A DNA stretch of 64,000 nucleotides from Halomonas llamarensis (GCF_023555005.1 NZ_JAMJPJ010000001.1:372001-436000); one strand, 5' to 3'. Counted from the first letter of the stretch, positions 7,799 through 17,761 are shown. Numbers and translations are program-made. The notes: a model not told the origin generated them from the letters alone.

Positions 7799-9205
7799 CT
7801 AGCCAAACTGGGCAGGAAGCCACGTTGCCAGCCCAGGAAAAAAGGCCAGCATCAATAACATACCCAGCTGAATCAAGATGAACGGAATGACACCGCGGTA
7901 AATCGCCGAGGTCGGCACTGATTCAGGCGCCACGCCGCGTAGATAAAATAGTGCAAAACCAAACGGCGGGGTCAAAAAGGACGTCTGCAGATTAATGGCG
8001 ATCATGATGCCCAACCAAATCGGGTCAAGCCCCATCGCCAGCAGAATCGGCCCGACGATCGGCACGACGACAAAGGTGATTTCGATAAAATCGAGGATAA
8101 ACCCCAGCAAAAAGATCACCAGCATCACGATCAACGTCGCCCCGACAACACCGCCCGGCATGCCTTCAAACAGGTCGGTGACCATATGCTCGCCGCCATA
8201 GGCACGAAAGACCAGCGAGAACAACGCAGCGCCGATCAAGATCAAAAATACCATGGTCGTGACATTGGTAGTCGAGCGCAGCACCTCTTTGAGCGTGGAC
8301 CAACTAAGCTGACGATACGCTAGCGCCAGCACCAGCGCGCCAAACGCTCCCACCGCTGACGCTTCCGTAGGCGTGGCAAAGCCCGTCAGAATTGAGCCTA
8401 ATACGGCCACGATCAGCACCACCGGCGGCACCAAGCCCTTAAGCAGCAGCATGCCGATGCCTGACGTGTGACCAAGCTCTTCCATCAGCTCTTGGCGGTC
8501 AGCCGCCGGTGCAGCTTGTGGGCGCAACCACGCAATGACCAAGACATAAACCATATACATCGCGACCAACAGCAGCCCCGGTACCAGCGCCCCCATAAAG
8601 AGATCACCAACCGACACCGTTTTAGGGCTAAAAATCCCCATATCCAGCTGCGCTTGTTGATACGCCGATGACAGCACATCCCCCAGCAGTACCAACGCAA
8701 TGGACGGCGGAATAATCTGCCCAAGCGTGCCGGTGGCACAGATCGTGCCGGTCGCAAGCGACGTAGAATAACCGCGTTTCAGCATGGTAGGCAGCGACAT
8801 CAGCCCCATGGTGACCACCGTGGCGCCAACAATCCCGGTCGAGGCGGCCATCAGCATGCCCACCAGCGTCACCGAGAGCCCCAAGCCCCCGCGTAGCGAA
8901 CCAAACATCAATGCCATCGCATCAAGCAGTGTTTCTGCCACCTTGGATTTTTCCAACAGCACGCCCATGAGCACAAAAAGTGGCACCGCCAACAGCGTGG
9001 TATTGGTCATGATCCCGTATAGGCGATTAGGCAGCGCGGCTAGATAGCCGCTATCAAAATTGGCATCAACACCGAGCGCTTCCAGGCCAAGGCCCAGGCC
9101 CGCAAAGAGTAGCGCGGTACCCGACAGCGAGAGCGCCACCGGGAAACCGAACATCAGCACAATGCAGATAACGGCGAAGAGAACGATAGGCATGAATTCC
9201 AGCAT
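7799..9205 (-). CDS. dctM: TRAP transporter large membrane subunit
   Basis: The 468-residue, very hydrophobic protein has the 12 or so membrane helices expected of DctM. It includes LLAVPLFVLMGVLLEKS, the MLMAASTGIVGATVVTMGL segment and a second half with LTPPFGFALFYLRG, hallmarks of the two inverted repeats of the TRAP translocation subunit. It couples sodium influx to import of the acid delivered by the binding protein. Its ATG shares one base with the dctQ stop (TGATG), which implies translational coupling. Confidence 0.93.
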   Translation of the reverse strand: MLEFMPIVLFAVICIVLMFGFPVALSLSGTALLFAGLGLGLEALGVDANFDSGYLAALPNRLYGIMTNTTLLAVPLFVLMGVLLEKSKVAETLLDAMALMFGSLRGGLGLSVTLVGMLMAASTGIVGATVVTMGLMSLPTMLKRGYSTSLATGTICATGTLGQIIPPSIALVLLGDVLSSAYQQAQLDMGIFSPKTVSVGDLFMGALVPGLLLVAMYMVYVLVIAWLRPQAAPAADRQELMEELGHTSGIGMLLLKGLVPPVVLIVAVLGSILTGFATPTEASAVGAFGALVLALAYRQLSWSTLKEVLRSTTNVTTMVFLILIGAALFSLVFRAYGGEHMVTDLFEGMPGGVVGATLIVMLVIFLLGFILDFIEITFVVVPIVGPILLAMGLDPIWLGIMIAINLQTSFLTPPFGFALFYLRGVAPESVPTSAIYRGVIPFILIQLGMLLMLAFFPGLATWLPAQFG

Positions 9206-9765
9206 CAGATGCGCTCCTCCAGGTGGCTTTCATCCTCTGATGGCGGCGTGATTCGCCCTGTCAGGATATACATATTGCGCACCACCTCGACGGCACCTTG
9301 AAGTAGCATGAGAACGGCAAACAAAGGGATCATGGTTTTGAGCACAAACACCGCAGGGATACCGCCGTAATCGGGCGAGGTTTCAAAAATCCGCCACGAT
9401 TTGCTGACATAACCCGTGCTCGTCGCAATGATGAACACCATCACCGGCATTAAAAGCGCCAAAATGCCGACCAAGTTGATCAGTGCTTGGCGCCGAGCCG
9501 ACAGTTTGCGATAGAAAATATCGACTCGGACGTGGCCATCATGGCGAAACGTATACCCCGCAGCGAGCATGAAGACCGCGGCGTGCATGTACATCACCAG
9601 CTCTTGCATGAAGATGCTATTGATAGAAAAAACGTAGCGCAGAAGCACGATCGAAAACTGAATCAGCATCATGATGATGATCAACCAAGAAAGCGTGCGC
9701 CCTAACCACTCGGAGGCGCGATCCAGCGCTTCGATTAAAGGCGGTAGTTGTGATTGTTGCGACAT
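9205..9765 (-). CDS. dctQ: TRAP transporter small membrane subunit
   Basis: The 186-residue protein has four predicted membrane helices: WLIIIMMLIQFSIVLLRYVF, a segment around MYMHAAVFMLAAGYTF, ALINLVGILALLMPVMVFII and TMIPLFAVLMLLQGAVEVV. It also has the DctQ motif GHVRVDIFY after the second helix. It pairs with the large subunit to form the membrane complex. It is the first gene of dctQ-dctM-dctP and overlaps dctM by one base. Confidence 0.92.
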   Translation of the reverse strand: MSQQSQLPPLIEALDRASEWLGRTLSWLIIIMMLIQFSIVLLRYVFSINSIFMQELVMYMHAAVFMLAAGYTFRHDGHVRVDIFYRKLSARRQALINLVGILALLMPVMVFIIATSTGYVSKSWRIFETSPDYGGIPAVFVLKTMIPLFAVLMLLQGAVEVVRNMYILTGRITPPSEDESHLEERI

Positions 9766-9870
9766 GGGGAGCGTCTCGTATCAAACGACTGAAGAAGAAC
9801 GTAAGCGCCCAAGACCATAGCGCATCTTCAACAACAATGCAGCGCTGAACACTCACGCAAATTGAACGCT

Positions 9871-10680
9871 TTAGTTTTGTGCGTCGCACAACGCGGTAAG
9901 GCAAGCGGCCGGCAGAGGAAGGTCAACGGCGATGGGCAGGTGATCCGAGAATAGATGGTCCAGCACCCGCACTTCAGAGACCTCCAAGCTTTGCGAGAGC
10001 AGGATGTGGTCAAGCGCACGGCGTGGTTGCCAGGAAGGATAGCTGAGCAGTGGCTTGACGGGATGTAGCGGCAGCGAATCACTAAACCGCTCGTGGGCGT
10101 GAATTTGCTCCGGGGTGCAGTTCAAATCGCCCATCACAACGACATGACGTAGTGGGCGAATAATCTCACTTAGGTAGTCGAACTGGCGCACACGGCCGCG
10201 GTGGCTCAGCGCCAAATGCGCCACGAAAACGTGAAGGGCATCCGGCCCATTACCAAAACGCGCATGAATCGCCCCACGCCCGGGCAAGGTGCCGGGCAAG
10301 CGGTGCTCTTCGACTTGGGTGGGCGTTAGACGCGAAAGTAAGCCGTTGCTGTGCTGGGCAATGCGGCCTAAATTGCGATTCAGCTGCTGAAAATGGTTAG
10401 CAAACCCGGCGCGGGCAGCAAGGTATTCGACCTGATTAACGCGGCTTGAGCGAAAGCTACCACCGTCGACCTCTTGCAGGCCAACGACGTCGAAATGGCC
10501 CATCACCTTGCCCATGATATCCAAACGCTGGTTACGCTTTGGATGCGGGAGAAGGTGCTGCCAACTGCGGGTAACGTAATGATGGTAAGCGGAGGTCTGG
10601 ATGCCCACCTGCAAATTGAACGAGAGCAAACGCAGATGGCCATCCGCCAGTAGCGGTGACCGGGCATCCAGGTGACTCAT
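9871..10680 (-). CDS. Endonuclease/exonuclease/phosphatase family protein
   Basis: The 269-residue protein carries the full set of EEP-fold motifs in order: SFNLQVG (metal-co-ordinating Asn), LQEVDG (Glu), FVAHLALSHRG (His), VVMGDLNCTP (Asp, Asn), RALDHILLS (Asp-His) and SDHLPIAVDL (catalytic Asp-His). It is therefore probably an active metal-dependent phosphodiesterase. The substrate cannot be assigned. The family ranges from nucleases to sphingomyelinases, and no signal peptide is seen. It follows dsbA by 43 bp on the same strand, a neighbourhood (engB, cytochrome c4, dsbA, EEP) that I recall from pseudomonads. Confidence 0.88.
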   Translation of the reverse strand: MSHLDARSPLLADGHLRLLSFNLQVGIQTSAYHHYVTRSWQHLLPHPKRNQRLDIMGKVMGHFDVVGLQEVDGGSFRSSRVNQVEYLAARAGFANHFQQLNRNLGRIAQHSNGLLSRLTPTQVEEHRLPGTLPGRGAIHARFGNGPDALHVFVAHLALSHRGRVRQFDYLSEIIRPLRHVVVMGDLNCTPEQIHAHERFSDSLPLHPVKPLLSYPSWQPRRALDHILLSQSLEVSEVRVLDHLFSDHLPIAVDLPLPAACLTALCDAQN

Positions 10681-10723
10681 GGGCGTACTTCCCAGCAGCG
10701 TACATCAAAGCAAATTGGCGAGA

Positions 10724-11356
10724 CTACTCGGCGCGCTCCTCGCGAACCCGCTTGATCAGCGCGTCGGCAATTTGCGGCATGTTAGCCAAGCTACCGGCGC
10801 TGCTTGGGGTGACGAGATAGCGACCATCGACCATCAGCGCTGGAACGCCCATCAGCTGCATATCGCGCATGCGGCTATTGGCACGACTCACGTCGCTGCG
10901 CACACTAAAGGACGTTAACGCGTCGCGGGCTTCGTCTTTGCTCACGCCATAATTGGCGAAGAATTCCGCCAGCTCATCGGTATCCGTCAGTGAGCGCCCC
11001 TCTTCGTGAATGGCGTGAAAGAAATCGGCATGCAGCGCATCTTCGATACCTAACGATTTTGCCGCATAGAACGCGGTGGCGTGGGTGTTCCAGTCACCAC
11101 CCATTGTGGCGGGCAGGTGCACAACGCGCACATCGTCTTCAAGCGTTTCGTACCATTCGGCGAGCTCAGGCTGCAGGCGATAACAATGCGGGCAGCCGAA
11201 CCAAAACGCTTCGGTGATTTCGATCTGGTCGTCATCCACTTGCGTTTCTATCGGCGTTTCCAAGCGCTCGTAGTGCTCACCTTCTACCAGCGCCTGGGCG
11301 CTCGCCACGGCGGAAAGCGTAAGCCCCGCGACCGCGACCATTAATGTTTTCCACAT
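10724..11356 (-). CDS. dsbA: Thiol:disulfide interchange protein DsbA
   Basis: A periplasmic oxidase that introduces disulfide bonds into exported proteins. From ATG 11356 the product has 210 residues: signal peptide MWKTLMVAVAGLTLSAVASA, then the thioredoxin-fold active site FWFGCPHCYRL with the DsbA-type CPHC. The cis-proline loop near the C-terminal part is GVPALMVDGRYLV. An upstream in-frame ATG would add 46 residues without a signal peptide and is rejected, since GGAG lies 10 bases before 11356. It follows the cytochrome c4 gene in the same direction. Confidence 0.95.
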   Translation of the reverse strand: MWKTLMVAVAGLTLSAVASAQALVEGEHYERLETPIETQVDDDQIEITEAFWFGCPHCYRLQPELAEWYETLEDDVRVVHLPATMGGDWNTHATAFYAAKSLGIEDALHADFFHAIHEEGRSLTDTDELAEFFANYGVSKDEARDALTSFSVRSDVSRANSRMRDMQLMGVPALMVDGRYLVTPSSAGSLANMPQIADALIKRVREERAE

Positions 11357-11465
11357 ATCGGGCGTTCTCCACGTCAAGCAGGCCCATAAAAGATGGGCAC
11401 CAAATAAATAGCGAACCAGTAGGACTGCTAGCACCGCTTTATGGTTCCTTTGCAGCCTACAGCGC

Positions 11466-12092
11466 TTAGTGAAGCCCCTGTACGTAGTTGGCAACCGCCT
11501 TCATGTCATCATCGCTCATTTTAGAGGCGATATCGCGCATGATCGCGTTGGGGTCGTTGTGACGCTCTCCGGCAGCAAAATCTTGCAGTGTCGAAATCGT
11601 GTACTCCGAGTGCTGACCAGAAAGGGCCGGGTATACCGCCGTGCCGATGCCCTGCCCCGTCGGCGTATGGCACGCTGAACACGCTGGAATGCCTTTGTCT
11701 ATATCGCCAGCACGGTAGAGTTCTTCACCGCGGGCGAGCAACGCTTCATCGTCTTTGGCTTGACCGATGTTGGCGTCCATTGCGGCAAAGTAAGCCGCGA
11801 CGTCCCACGCATCTTGATCGGAGAAATCGTCAACCTGCCCGGCCATCTGTGCCACGACACGGTCTCCGTCGCGGATATCCATGATCTGCTTGGCGAGGTA
11901 AGACATCTGTTGGCCGGCTTGATTGGGGAAGGAGCCAATCGCGCTAATGCCATTTTGCCCGTGGCAGGCCGCACACGAGCCAGCCAGCTCTTGGCCCGCA
12001 TTCGGGTCTGCATTGGCTTGCAGGTCTTCTTGAGCGTGAACGGTGCCAACGGCACCCATGGTAATTGCCAGGCTTGCCAGTAACTTTCTCAT
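11466..12092 (-). CDS. Dihaem cytochrome c4
   Basis: The 208-residue protein has a signal peptide (MRKLLASLAITMGAVGTVHAQ) and two CxxCH haem-c sites, CAACH in the first half and CSACH in the second, in two similar domains (SYLAKQIMDIRDGDR; EYTISTLQDFAAGERHNDP). This layout is typical of cytochrome c4, a periplasmic electron carrier to terminal oxidases such as the cbb3 type. It lies directly before dsbA. Divergent from it is engB, with 290 bp of intergenic DNA that must carry both promoters. Confidence 0.94.
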   Translation of the reverse strand: MRKLLASLAITMGAVGTVHAQEDLQANADPNAGQELAGSCAACHGQNGISAIGSFPNQAGQQMSYLAKQIMDIRDGDRVVAQMAGQVDDFSDQDAWDVAAYFAAMDANIGQAKDDEALLARGEELYRAGDIDKGIPACSACHTPTGQGIGTAVYPALSGQHSEYTISTLQDFAAGERHNDPNAIMRDIASKMSDDDMKAVANYVQGLH

Positions 12093-12382
12093 TGCTAGTC
12101 CACTATGCCGTTAGTTGGTGACTGGTACGCACCCTGGGCGCTGCCCAGGTTCAGCAAATTACCAGGGTCAGCTCTGGGCGCCGCAAACAATTCACACAAA
12201 GCGCGAATTGTCGCTGACGTATAGAGCGCGATGGTACACTAGCGCCCCAGGTCGCAGTTATAAACCACTTGTATTATAACGAATCACCCCACCGGCGGGA
12301 ATGCAATACCACGCCTGCTTTAGGGGTAATTCCAGCGCGCTTTTGCGCCTACTTCTGCTCTATTTTGCCAGGATGTACACCG

Positions 12383-13021
12383 ATGACCGTAACACCTGCC
12401 ACCGCCCCGGCACTTAATTATTCGACCGCAAGCTTTATGCTTAGCGCGCCTTCGCTTGCCCTGTGCCCCGAAGACAGCGCTGCTGAAGTCGCCTTTGCCG
12501 GGCGTTCTAACGCGGGGAAATCCAGCGCTATCAACGCCCTAACACGGCAAAACGCGTTGGCGCGTACCTCGCGTACGCCGGGTCGCACGCAGCTGATCAA
12601 CTTCTTCAGCTTAATGAATACTACCTCACAACGCCTCGTCGATCTGCCCGGCTACGGCTATGCCAAAGTGCCCGAGTCGGTAAAGCGTGAGTGGCAAAAG
12701 CACCTTTCTGACTACCTGCGCGGCCGCCAAAGCCTTCGCGGGCTGGTGCTACTAATGGATGTACGCCACCCACTCACCGAGTTTGACCAGATGATGCTGG
12801 GGTTTGCCGATGAGCGCGATATGCCGGTGCAAATCCTGCTGACAAAAGCGGACAAATTAAAGAAAGGCCCGGCCAGTAGCGCGCTGCAAAAAGTTCGCGC
12901 CCAGCTAAGCGACTGGGACGATTTAGTCTCCGTTCAGCTCTTTTCAGCGCTGAAAAAAGACGGCCTTGAGCCGCTCTCAAAGCGCTTAGATCAATGGCTA
13001 ACGCTCCCCGACGAAGCCTAA
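12383..13021 (+). CDS. engB: Ribosome-biogenesis GTP-binding protein EngB (YihA/YsxC)
   Basis: A small essential GTPase needed for assembly of the large ribosomal subunit. The 212-residue product shows G1 ([12 protein letters not shown]), the switch threonine region ([15 protein letters not shown]), G3 (DLPGYGYA) and G4 (LTKADK). The longer open frame from 12269 would add 38 residues that lack family similarity. ATG 12383, with AGGA upstream, gives the usual family length. It converges with yigB (27-bp gap). Confidence 0.95.
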   Translation: MTVTPATAPALNYSTASFMLSAPSLALCPEDSAAEVAFAGRSNAGKSSAINALTRQNALARTSRTPGRTQLINFFSLMNTTSQRLVDLPGYGYAKVPESVKREWQKHLSDYLRGRQSLRGLVLLMDVRHPLTEFDQMMLGFADERDMPVQILLTKADKLKKGPASSALQKVRAQLSDWDDLVSVQLFSALKKDGLEPLSKRLDQWLTLPDEA

Positions 13022-13048
13022 GCGCACGTCGACGATACGCTCTTTGCG

Positions 13049-13804
13049 TCACGACTTTGGCCACGACGTCTCCAACCACGCCAGCACCTCCGGCAGCTCT
13101 TTTACGTGAGCGATCCGCGTCACCCGCTCGGGCAGCGCTTGATCGCCCGTTTCGTTGATCCATACCGCGTGCATGCCTAGCTGCTGCGCGGGCAGCACAT
13201 CCTCCTCCCAAGAATCCCCCACGTGCATCGCCCGTTCGGGCACCGCATCAAGCTTTGCCAGCGCGGTGAGAAAGGGCGTGGGATCAGGCTTGGGGGCGAG
13301 CAGTTCGCCCGCCGCAATCGCCACGGGGAAGTGGTGCGCCAGCGGCTGGCGCGATAAATGGATATTGCCATTGGTGATCGCCGCCAAACGGTAGTGCTTG
13401 CGTAGCTCATGCAAAAGCGCGTCGACTTCCGGGTGCGGCGTTACCTGAACACGCAGGCGATGGAACTCGTTCATCGCCGCAGCTGCCCACATCAGCGCGG
13501 TGCTTTTCGCCACCCCGTGGGCTTGTAGCTGATCCTCCAAGGCGCGCAGGCGCAGCCAGGTAAAATCGCCGCGCCGCTCGGGCACCTCCCTGGCTAGGCG
13601 CTGGCGACGCGCGAGGTAATCCTGCAACCCCGCTTCATAGCTCAGCACCAGGGGTAACTCGCCGCGTTCCGCCCGCCAAACGTTAAACGCGGTGAGCAGC
13701 CAGCGGTAATGGCCCTCCTCGGTGCGTTCCATCACGCCTTGGTTGTCCCACAGAGTATCGTCGAGATCAAACGTAATCGCTTGCAGCGTGGCAATTTGGC
13801 GCAT
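13049..13804 (-). CDS. yigB: HAD-superfamily hydrolase, YigB-like
   Basis: A 251-residue haloacid-dehalogenase-type phosphatase with motif I ITFDLDDTLWDN (nucleophile and acid Asp), motif II AITNGN, a lysine in LLAPKPDPTPF and motif IV HVGDSWEEDVLPAQQLGM. In E. coli the gene after xerC is yigB, described as an FMN phosphatase. The same position here (2-bp gap after xerC) supports orthology, but substrate specificity is inferred from context. It is the last gene of the argH-to-yigB run. Confidence 0.88.
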   Translation of the reverse strand: MRQIATLQAITFDLDDTLWDNQGVMERTEEGHYRWLLTAFNVWRAERGELPLVLSYEAGLQDYLARRQRLAREVPERRGDFTWLRLRALEDQLQAHGVAKSTALMWAAAAMNEFHRLRVQVTPHPEVDALLHELRKHYRLAAITNGNIHLSRQPLAHHFPVAIAAGELLAPKPDPTPFLTALAKLDAVPERAMHVGDSWEEDVLPAQQLGMHAVWINETGDQALPERVTRIAHVKELPEVLAWLETSWPKS

Positions 13805-13806
13805 GG

Positions 13807-14745
13807 CTATGGCTCGGGTGGTAAATCAGAAGACGTTGTCGACGCTCGGCGTCGCGCTCGCGGATGCGCCGCATCGTAGCTCCCGGCTAGGTGCTGCCAA
13901 TCCAGCCGTGTATACACCTGCGTGGTGGAAAGGTTGGCATGGCCCAAAAGCTCCTGCACCGCGCGCAGATCCTGGCTGGACTCCAGCAGATGGCTGGCAA
14001 ACGAGTGGCGTAGCCGGTGCGGGTGCAAATGCTCGGGTAACCCACGCTCGATGGCAAGCATGGCCAAGCGTTTTTGTATCGCACGGTGCCCCAAGCGGCT
14101 GCCGCGCTGGCCCACAAAGAGGGCTGTTTCGCTCGCCGAGGCTAATTGTACTCGCGCCGCCAGCCATGCATTCAGTGCATCACGCGCTCTACGCCCTACC
14201 GGCACCTGACGCGGTTTAGCGCCCTTGCCGATCACGCGCACGCGCTGTGGCGCTAGATTGGTCGTATTCAACGCGGCGAGCTCCGCTAAGCGCAGCCCGC
14301 TGGAGTATAAAAGCTCTAACATCGCCTGATCCCGCAGCGCCAATGGCGTGCCGTCATGGGGCGTATCGAGAAAATGGGCCAGCGCGTCCACATCCAGCGG
14401 GCGCGGCAGGTGGCTTGGCTGCTTTGGCGTGCGCAACAGCGTCACCGGGTTATCCGCCAGCACGCCACGCGAAACGCAATCATCGGCAAAGCGCGATAGC
14501 GCCGCCCGACGCCGCGCTAGGCTGCGCGGTGCCAGCCCGCGGCTTCGCTCGCTGGCAAGAAACGCGCGCAAAAAGGTGGCATTCAGCTCGCTTGTGGCCG
14601 CGACGCCGCGGGCTTCGGCGAACGTGCACAGCGCCGCCAGATCGCGACGATACGCCGTCACGGTGGCGGGGCTTGCGTGCTGGCTCAGCGCCGCGAGAAA
14701 CACCTCTGTCTGGGTCGTCAGGTCAGCGGTAGGCGCGTTAGCCAT
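13807..14745 (-). CDS. xerC: Tyrosine recombinase XerC
   Basis: With XerD it resolves chromosome dimers at dif. The 312-residue protein has the SAM-like N-terminal domain and the complete catalytic set: Arg152 (SSGLRLAEL), Lys174 (GKGAKPRQVP), His243/Arg246 (HPHRLRHSFA), His269 (LLGHANLST) and nucleophile Tyr278 (VYTRLDWQ). The start overlaps the end of the DUF484 gene by 8 bp, and the stop is 2 bp before yigB, as in the E. coli dapF-DUF484-xerC-yigB order. This favours the housekeeping XerC over a mobile-element integrase. Confidence 0.95.
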   Translation of the reverse strand: MANAPTADLTTQTEVFLAALSQHASPATVTAYRRDLAALCTFAEARGVAATSELNATFLRAFLASERSRGLAPRSLARRRAALSRFADDCVSRGVLADNPVTLLRTPKQPSHLPRPLDVDALAHFLDTPHDGTPLALRDQAMLELLYSSGLRLAELAALNTTNLAPQRVRVIGKGAKPRQVPVGRRARDALNAWLAARVQLASASETALFVGQRGSRLGHRAIQKRLAMLAIERGLPEHLHPHRLRHSFASHLLESSQDLRAVQELLGHANLSTTQVYTRLDWQHLAGSYDAAHPRARRRASTTSSDLPPEP

Positions 14746-15448
14746 GGGGCGATAAACGAATTAGCAGACGCGCTGTAATATCGCCCAGATACTCGGTAAA
14801 TAGCGTATCCATGCTGGCACGATACTGTTCCGGGTCGGGGCTGGCCAACAGCAAATAACCTAGCGGCTCGCCCGCCGAGAGGCGCGTCACTGCGCAGGAG
14901 CCGGCTTTTTTGGGCGGCGTTACGTGGGGCAGCAAGCACTTCCAATCACTTAAGCCCAGCTTAGCGCACCGACTGGTGCGACCATCCAAAAGCGCCGTCA
15001 GCCTAGCGCTTGCATGTTGGTTAAGCACATGGCGCGGCGGCTGCGGAAGGGCAGGCTCAGCGTCGCTCAACTCGGGCGGGCACCAAAGTGCCAGCGCTGG
15101 CGTATCGAAACGCTCGCTCATCTGCGTGACCAGCGCCTGCGCCAGGGCGTCACGGTCTTCGGCCTCGACCAGCGCCAGTAACGTTTCGCGCAGGCGGCGA
15201 TACTGCGCCTCATTATGCCGCGCGGCATCAAGCAGCTGCTCCAGGCGACCTTCCGCCGTCTCCGCACGGGCGCGCAGGTCGATCACTAACCGCTCCAATA
15301 GCGAGACCGCGCCATCAATGTTGGGGTGCGGCACCGTAAGCTGCTGGAGCAGCCCTTCACGACCGACGAAAAAATCGGGATGGCGGGCCAACCAGAACGC
15401 TACTTGATCAGGGTCGAGCGTCTTGCGCGGTTCAGGGGCTTGAGACAT
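14738..15448 (-). CDS. DUF484 family protein
   Basis: A 236-residue protein of unknown biochemical role, conserved between dapF and xerC in many gammaproteobacteria (YigA in E. coli). It has the family opening DPDQVAFWLARHPDFFVGREGLLQQLTVPHP, a probable coiled segment (RAETAEGRLEQLLDAARHNEAQYRRLRETL), and a C-terminal half of GAF-like character ending before QYRASMDTLFTEYLGDITARLL. A good ribosome site (GGGAG) precedes ATG 15448. It overlaps xerC by 8 bp. Confidence 0.9.
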   Translation of the reverse strand: MSQAPEPRKTLDPDQVAFWLARHPDFFVGREGLLQQLTVPHPNIDGAVSLLERLVIDLRARAETAEGRLEQLLDAARHNEAQYRRLRETLLALVEAEDRDALAQALVTQMSERFDTPALALWCPPELSDAEPALPQPPRHVLNQHASARLTALLDGRTSRCAKLGLSDWKCLLPHVTPPKKAGSCAVTRLSAGEPLGYLLLASPDPEQYRASMDTLFTEYLGDITARLLIRLSPHG

Positions 15449-15512
15449 CGCCGTTCTCCCTAGAGGGTTTTCTCATCAGTACGATTCATTCCGTGTGCTT
15501 ACTTCAGTACGC

Positions 15513-16346
15513 TTAATTCAGTGCGACGCGGCCGTCAAATACGCGCGTGGCGGGACCAACCATGATGAGCGAGGCTTCTGGATCGGGCCATTCGATGGAA
15601 AGCTCGCCGCCAGGCAGATGGACGTTAACCGGGCTTTTTAACAGCCCCTGGCGGATGCCGCTAGCCACCGCGGCACAGGCACCGGTGCCGCACGCCAACG
15701 TTTCGCCGCTACCGCGTTCGAATACGCGAAGGCGAATCTCGCTGGGAGAAACGACCTGCATAAAGCCAACATTCACTTTGTGGGGAAAGCGCGGGTGCGC
15801 TTCAATCGCAGGCCCCAAACGTGCCACCGGCGCGCTATCGACGTTCTCGACTGCTAGCACCGCGTGAGGATTGCCCATCGAGACCACGCTGACGTTAAGG
15901 GCTTCACCGTCAACGTCCAACTCATGTAAGGGCTTATCGCCAGGGGCGTCAAACGGCAGCGCAGACGGCGTGAACCGTGGGCGGCCCATGTCAACACGCA
16001 CCTGACCGTCGTGCTGAATCGTGAGCACCAACGGGCCACCGCCGGTTTCGACATGGATTTCGTTTTTATGGGTCAAGCGCTGGTCGCGCACAAACCGGGC
16101 AAAGCAGCGCGCGCCGTTACCGCAGTTCTCTACCTCGCTGCCATCGGCATTGAAGATACGGTAGCGAAAATCCATATCCGGGTCGCGGGGCGGCTCCACC
16201 ACTAGCAATTGATCAAAGCCGATACCAAAGCGGCGGTCGGAAAGCTCACGGACATGGGCATCGGTCAGGCGCGCACGCTGAGTGACGAGATCCACCATCA
16301 CAAAGTCATTCCCCAGGCCGTGCATTTTGGTGAAGTGCAGCAGCAT
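15513..16346 (-). CDS. dapF: Diaminopimelate epimerase
   Basis: Converts LL- to meso-diaminopimelate for peptidoglycan and lysine. The 277-residue protein has both catalytic cysteines, in [13 protein letters not shown] and [15 protein letters not shown], and the N-terminal signature [13 protein letters not shown]. The start ATG shares one base with the stop of lysA (TAATG). It lies in the run argH-lptM-lysA-dapF-DUF484-xerC-yigB, which joins lysine and wall synthesis with chromosome-dimer resolution. Confidence 0.96.
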   Translation of the reverse strand: MLLHFTKMHGLGNDFVMVDLVTQRARLTDAHVRELSDRRFGIGFDQLLVVEPPRDPDMDFRYRIFNADGSEVENCGNGARCFARFVRDQRLTHKNEIHVETGGGPLVLTIQHDGQVRVDMGRPRFTPSALPFDAPGDKPLHELDVDGEALNVSVVSMGNPHAVLAVENVDSAPVARLGPAIEAHPRFPHKVNVGFMQVVSPSEIRLRVFERGSGETLACGTGACAAVASGIRQGLLKSPVNVHLPGGELSIEWPDPEASLIMVGPATRVFDGRVALN

Positions 16347-17635
16347 TATCGCTCCTCTGCCTGGCCCAAGGCGCTAGCGGGCAGCAGCGCTTCGCCAGCC
16401 CACAGGCTTTCTATGCTCTCGCGGCGACGCACGACATAACAGGCATCGCCATCGACCATCAGCTCCGCCGGGCGCGGGCGGCTGTTGTAGTTCGAGGCCA
16501 TGACAAAGCCGTAGGCGCCAGCTGAGCGCACGGCGAGCAAATCATTTTCGGCAATCGCCAATTCGCGCTCTTTGCCTAAGAAGTCGCCGGTTTCGCACAC
16601 CGGGCCGACCACGTCGTAGACGGCTTTCTCGCGTGCGTTGCGGGTATCCACGGGGACAATCGCCTGCCACGCCTGATAAAGCGAGGGGCGAATCAAATCG
16701 TTCATCCCCGCATCGACGATGGCGAAGTTTTTGCTTTCGCCCGGCTTTAAGAACTCCACGCGAGTGAGCATAACGCCCGCATTGGCGGCAATCGAACGAC
16801 CCGGTTCAAACAGCAAGATGAGCTTTTTACCGCCTTTCCAACGGGACAAGCGCGAGAGCAACTGGCTGGCGTAGTCAAACGGCTGAGGCGGTTTTTCATC
16901 GCGATAGGGCACGCCAAGACCGCCCCCGAGATCAAGGTGCTCGATCTCGATACCACGCTCGTGCAAGCGCTCCATCAGTATCAGCAGGCGCTCCAGGGCA
17001 TCCAGAAACGGCGCCGTTTCGGTCAGCTGCGAGCCAATATGGCAATCCAACCCCACCACGCTGACATGCGAAAGGCTTGCCGCGAGCTCGTAAACCGCCA
17101 GCGCTTCATCCACCGGAATGCCGAACTTGTTGTCCTTAAGCCCGGTGGAAATATACGGGTGAGAACCGGCATCCACATCCGGGTTGACGCGTAGCGACAC
17201 CGGCGCGGTTTTGCCTAGCTCACCGGCCACGGCATTTAAGCGCTCAAGTTCGGGGCGCGATTCGACGTTAAAGCACTTGATGCCGACCTCTAGCGCCCGG
17301 GCCATCTCGCTTGCCTGCTTGGCCACCCCGGAGAACACGACCTTCGTCGGATCGCCGCCCGCCACTAGCACGCGCTCAAGCTCGCCGACCGAGACAATAT
17401 CGAAACCCGCGCCGAGCTTGGCCAAAAGCCCCAGCACGGCAAGGTTGGAATTCGCCTTTACGGCGTAGCAAATCAAATGCGACTGGCTACCCAGCGCCTC
17501 GGTGTAGGCGCGAAAATGACGCGCAAGCGTCGCCTTGGAGTAAACGTAGCAGGGCGTACCGTGCTCGGCGGCAATACGCGATAGCGGCACGTCTTCGGCG
17601 TAGAGCACGCCGTCGCGGTAGTTAAAGTGATCCAT
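16346..17635 (-). CDS. lysA: Diaminopimelate decarboxylase
   Basis: A PLP-dependent decarboxylase making lysine from meso-DAP. The 429-residue protein has the fold III alanine-racemase-type barrel with the PLP lysine in CYAVKANSN, the HIGSQ motif, the phosphate-binding [11 protein letters not shown] and the substrate-binding [14 protein letters not shown]. The ATG follows the lptM stop directly (TAAATG), and the ribosome site GGAGG lies inside the end of lptM, so the two are translationally linked. Confidence 0.96.
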   Translation of the reverse strand: MDHFNYRDGVLYAEDVPLSRIAAEHGTPCYVYSKATLARHFRAYTEALGSQSHLICYAVKANSNLAVLGLLAKLGAGFDIVSVGELERVLVAGGDPTKVVFSGVAKQASEMARALEVGIKCFNVESRPELERLNAVAGELGKTAPVSLRVNPDVDAGSHPYISTGLKDNKFGIPVDEALAVYELAASLSHVSVVGLDCHIGSQLTETAPFLDALERLLILMERLHERGIEIEHLDLGGGLGVPYRDEKPPQPFDYASQLLSRLSRWKGGKKLILLFEPGRSIAANAGVMLTRVEFLKPGESKNFAIVDAGMNDLIRPSLYQAWQAIVPVDTRNAREKAVYDVVGPVCETGDFLGKERELAIAENDLLAVRSAGAYGFVMASNYNSRPRPAELMVDGDACYVVRRRESIESLWAGEALLPASALGQAEER

Positions 17636-17761
17636 TTACCCCTCCTGCTCGGCGGCATTCGCATTGGCGGCATCATCGGGCAGGTAAAGCGGCCCTTTTT
17701 GGCCGCACCCTGCCAGCAGCAGTATCACGGCGACGCCGAATAACAGACCCTTAACGCTCAT
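17636..17761 (-). CDS. lptM: LptM (YifL-like) small lipoprotein
   Basis: A 41-residue lipoprotein gene easily missed by length cut-offs. It reads [19 protein letters not shown] and then [11 protein letters not shown], so it has a lipobox (LLAGC, lipidated Cys19) followed by the highly conserved CGxKGPLYLP motif of the LptM/LppL family. In E. coli, LptM helps mature the LptD outer-membrane LPS translocon. Its ATGA overlaps the argH stop, and its stop abuts the lysA start (TAAATG). The same position upstream of lysA or dapF is known from pseudomonads and E. coli. Confidence 0.93.
   Translation of the reverse strand: MSVKGLLFGVAVILLLAGCGQKGPLYLPDDAANANAAEQEG

Noticed and set aside
12774..13211. 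Minus-strand frame of 145 codons between engB and yigB
   Set aside because: It overlaps both well-supported genes and is Arg/Ala-rich, typical of a GC-rich shadow frame.
13807..14745. Possible mobile-element integrase
   Set aside because: The position between DUF484 and yigB and the XerC length and motifs show the housekeeping XerC, with no attachment sites or phage genes nearby.
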